Source of the DNA: Nematopogon swammerdamellus
Lineage: Eukaryota > Arthropoda > Insecta > Lepidoptera > Adelidae
Direction: 5' to 3'
Assembly (NCBI GenBank): GCA_946902875.1
Contig: OX336349.1
Location: 7,711,891-7,775,890 of the forward strand
Length of the DNA stretch: 64,000 nucleotides
Positions 63,757 to 64,000 of the stretch are shown piece by piece. The first letter of the stretch is position 1; every line of letters begins with the position of its first letter. Under the pieces are notes generated by a model. The model saw only the letters and a program-made list of their open reading frames with translations. It did not search any database and had not been told where the DNA came from. A program made the position numbers and the translations under genes.

Positions 63757-64000
63757 TAAAAAAGCGGTCAAGTGCGAGTCGAACTCGCGTGGAGAGGGTT
63801 CCGTACCTACCATTCCGTTTTCCGTGATAACTTTAAGATTCGTTTAGGTTTTCCTGTAAACTATAAGAGAATCCCTATACTCTTTTTTTTCAACATTTTA
63901 GACTGAGTAGTTTCGGAGATAAGGCCTCCATTATCTCCGATTGATTGCTCGCTCGATTTTCGTATATTATCTTTAATATCTTTTAAACTATGCATTTTAA
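63757..64000 (+). mobile_element. Left end of a CCGGCCAAGTGCGAGTCG-type repeat, cut by the window end
   Basis: TAAAAAAGCGGTCAAGTGCG AGTCGAACTCGCG then GAGGGTTCCGTACC matches the start of the repeat at 46387. The following part differs, as is usual between subfamilies. Confidence 0.65.

Overview
This looks like nuclear DNA of an insect, most likely a moth or butterfly. It is AT-rich, has no operons or ribosome binding sites, and carries a CCTAA/TTAGG array (the insect telomere motif). It is packed with repeat families of lepidopteran style: non-LTR retrotransposon 3' ends with short-repeat tails, polyA SINEs, foldback/MITE elements and hAT and mariner remnants. No long intact gene is present. 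I see two convincing host gene pieces, both on the minus strand. One is a short two-exon reading frame (2442 down to 1349) whose splice sites and phase fit. The other is the first coding exon of a THAP zinc-finger protein (42283-42210) that ends at a GTAAGT donor and has a CpG-rich stretch directly upstream. Several other reading frames are open but unrecognised and carry low confidence.

Layout. 0-5 kb: reverse transcriptase and RNase H remnants, the two-exon gene, a 5S/tRNA-chimeric SINE with 48 A's, and a 172-bp telomere-type array. 5-15 kb: a degenerate tandem block (5983-7080), a Harbinger-like MITE, small inverted repeats and mostly featureless AT-rich DNA. 15-27 kb: decayed LINEs, a SINE-like element split by a LINE, a 588-bp foldback, a foldback with perfect 103-bp arms, and a SINE fused to repeat family L. 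27-35 kb: long unremarkable stretches, a tRNA-like hairpin, a CpG-rich segment followed by a 119-codon frame, and another foldback. 34-38 kb: SINEs, LINE ends and the second L copy. 38-45 kb: perfect palindromes, a 59-residue charged reading frame, the THAP exon with its CpG-rich upstream region, and a mariner remnant. 46-64 kb: two hAT elements with 8-bp target duplications (one nested in a repeat whose empty paralogue lies at 46.6 kb), several SINEs, a 76-bp minisatellite and LINE ends.

The strongest theme is modular, nested transposon evolution. One SINE body (about 250 bp plus polyA) is joined to two unrelated heads. One head is a tRNA/5S-rRNA chimera. The other is also found on a different repeat body. 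Many LINE fragments end in different short tandem repeats (ATTTC, TTTA, TATG, TGAC, GATA), which links retrotransposition to microsatellite birth. All family assignments come from reading motifs by eye; no database search was possible.
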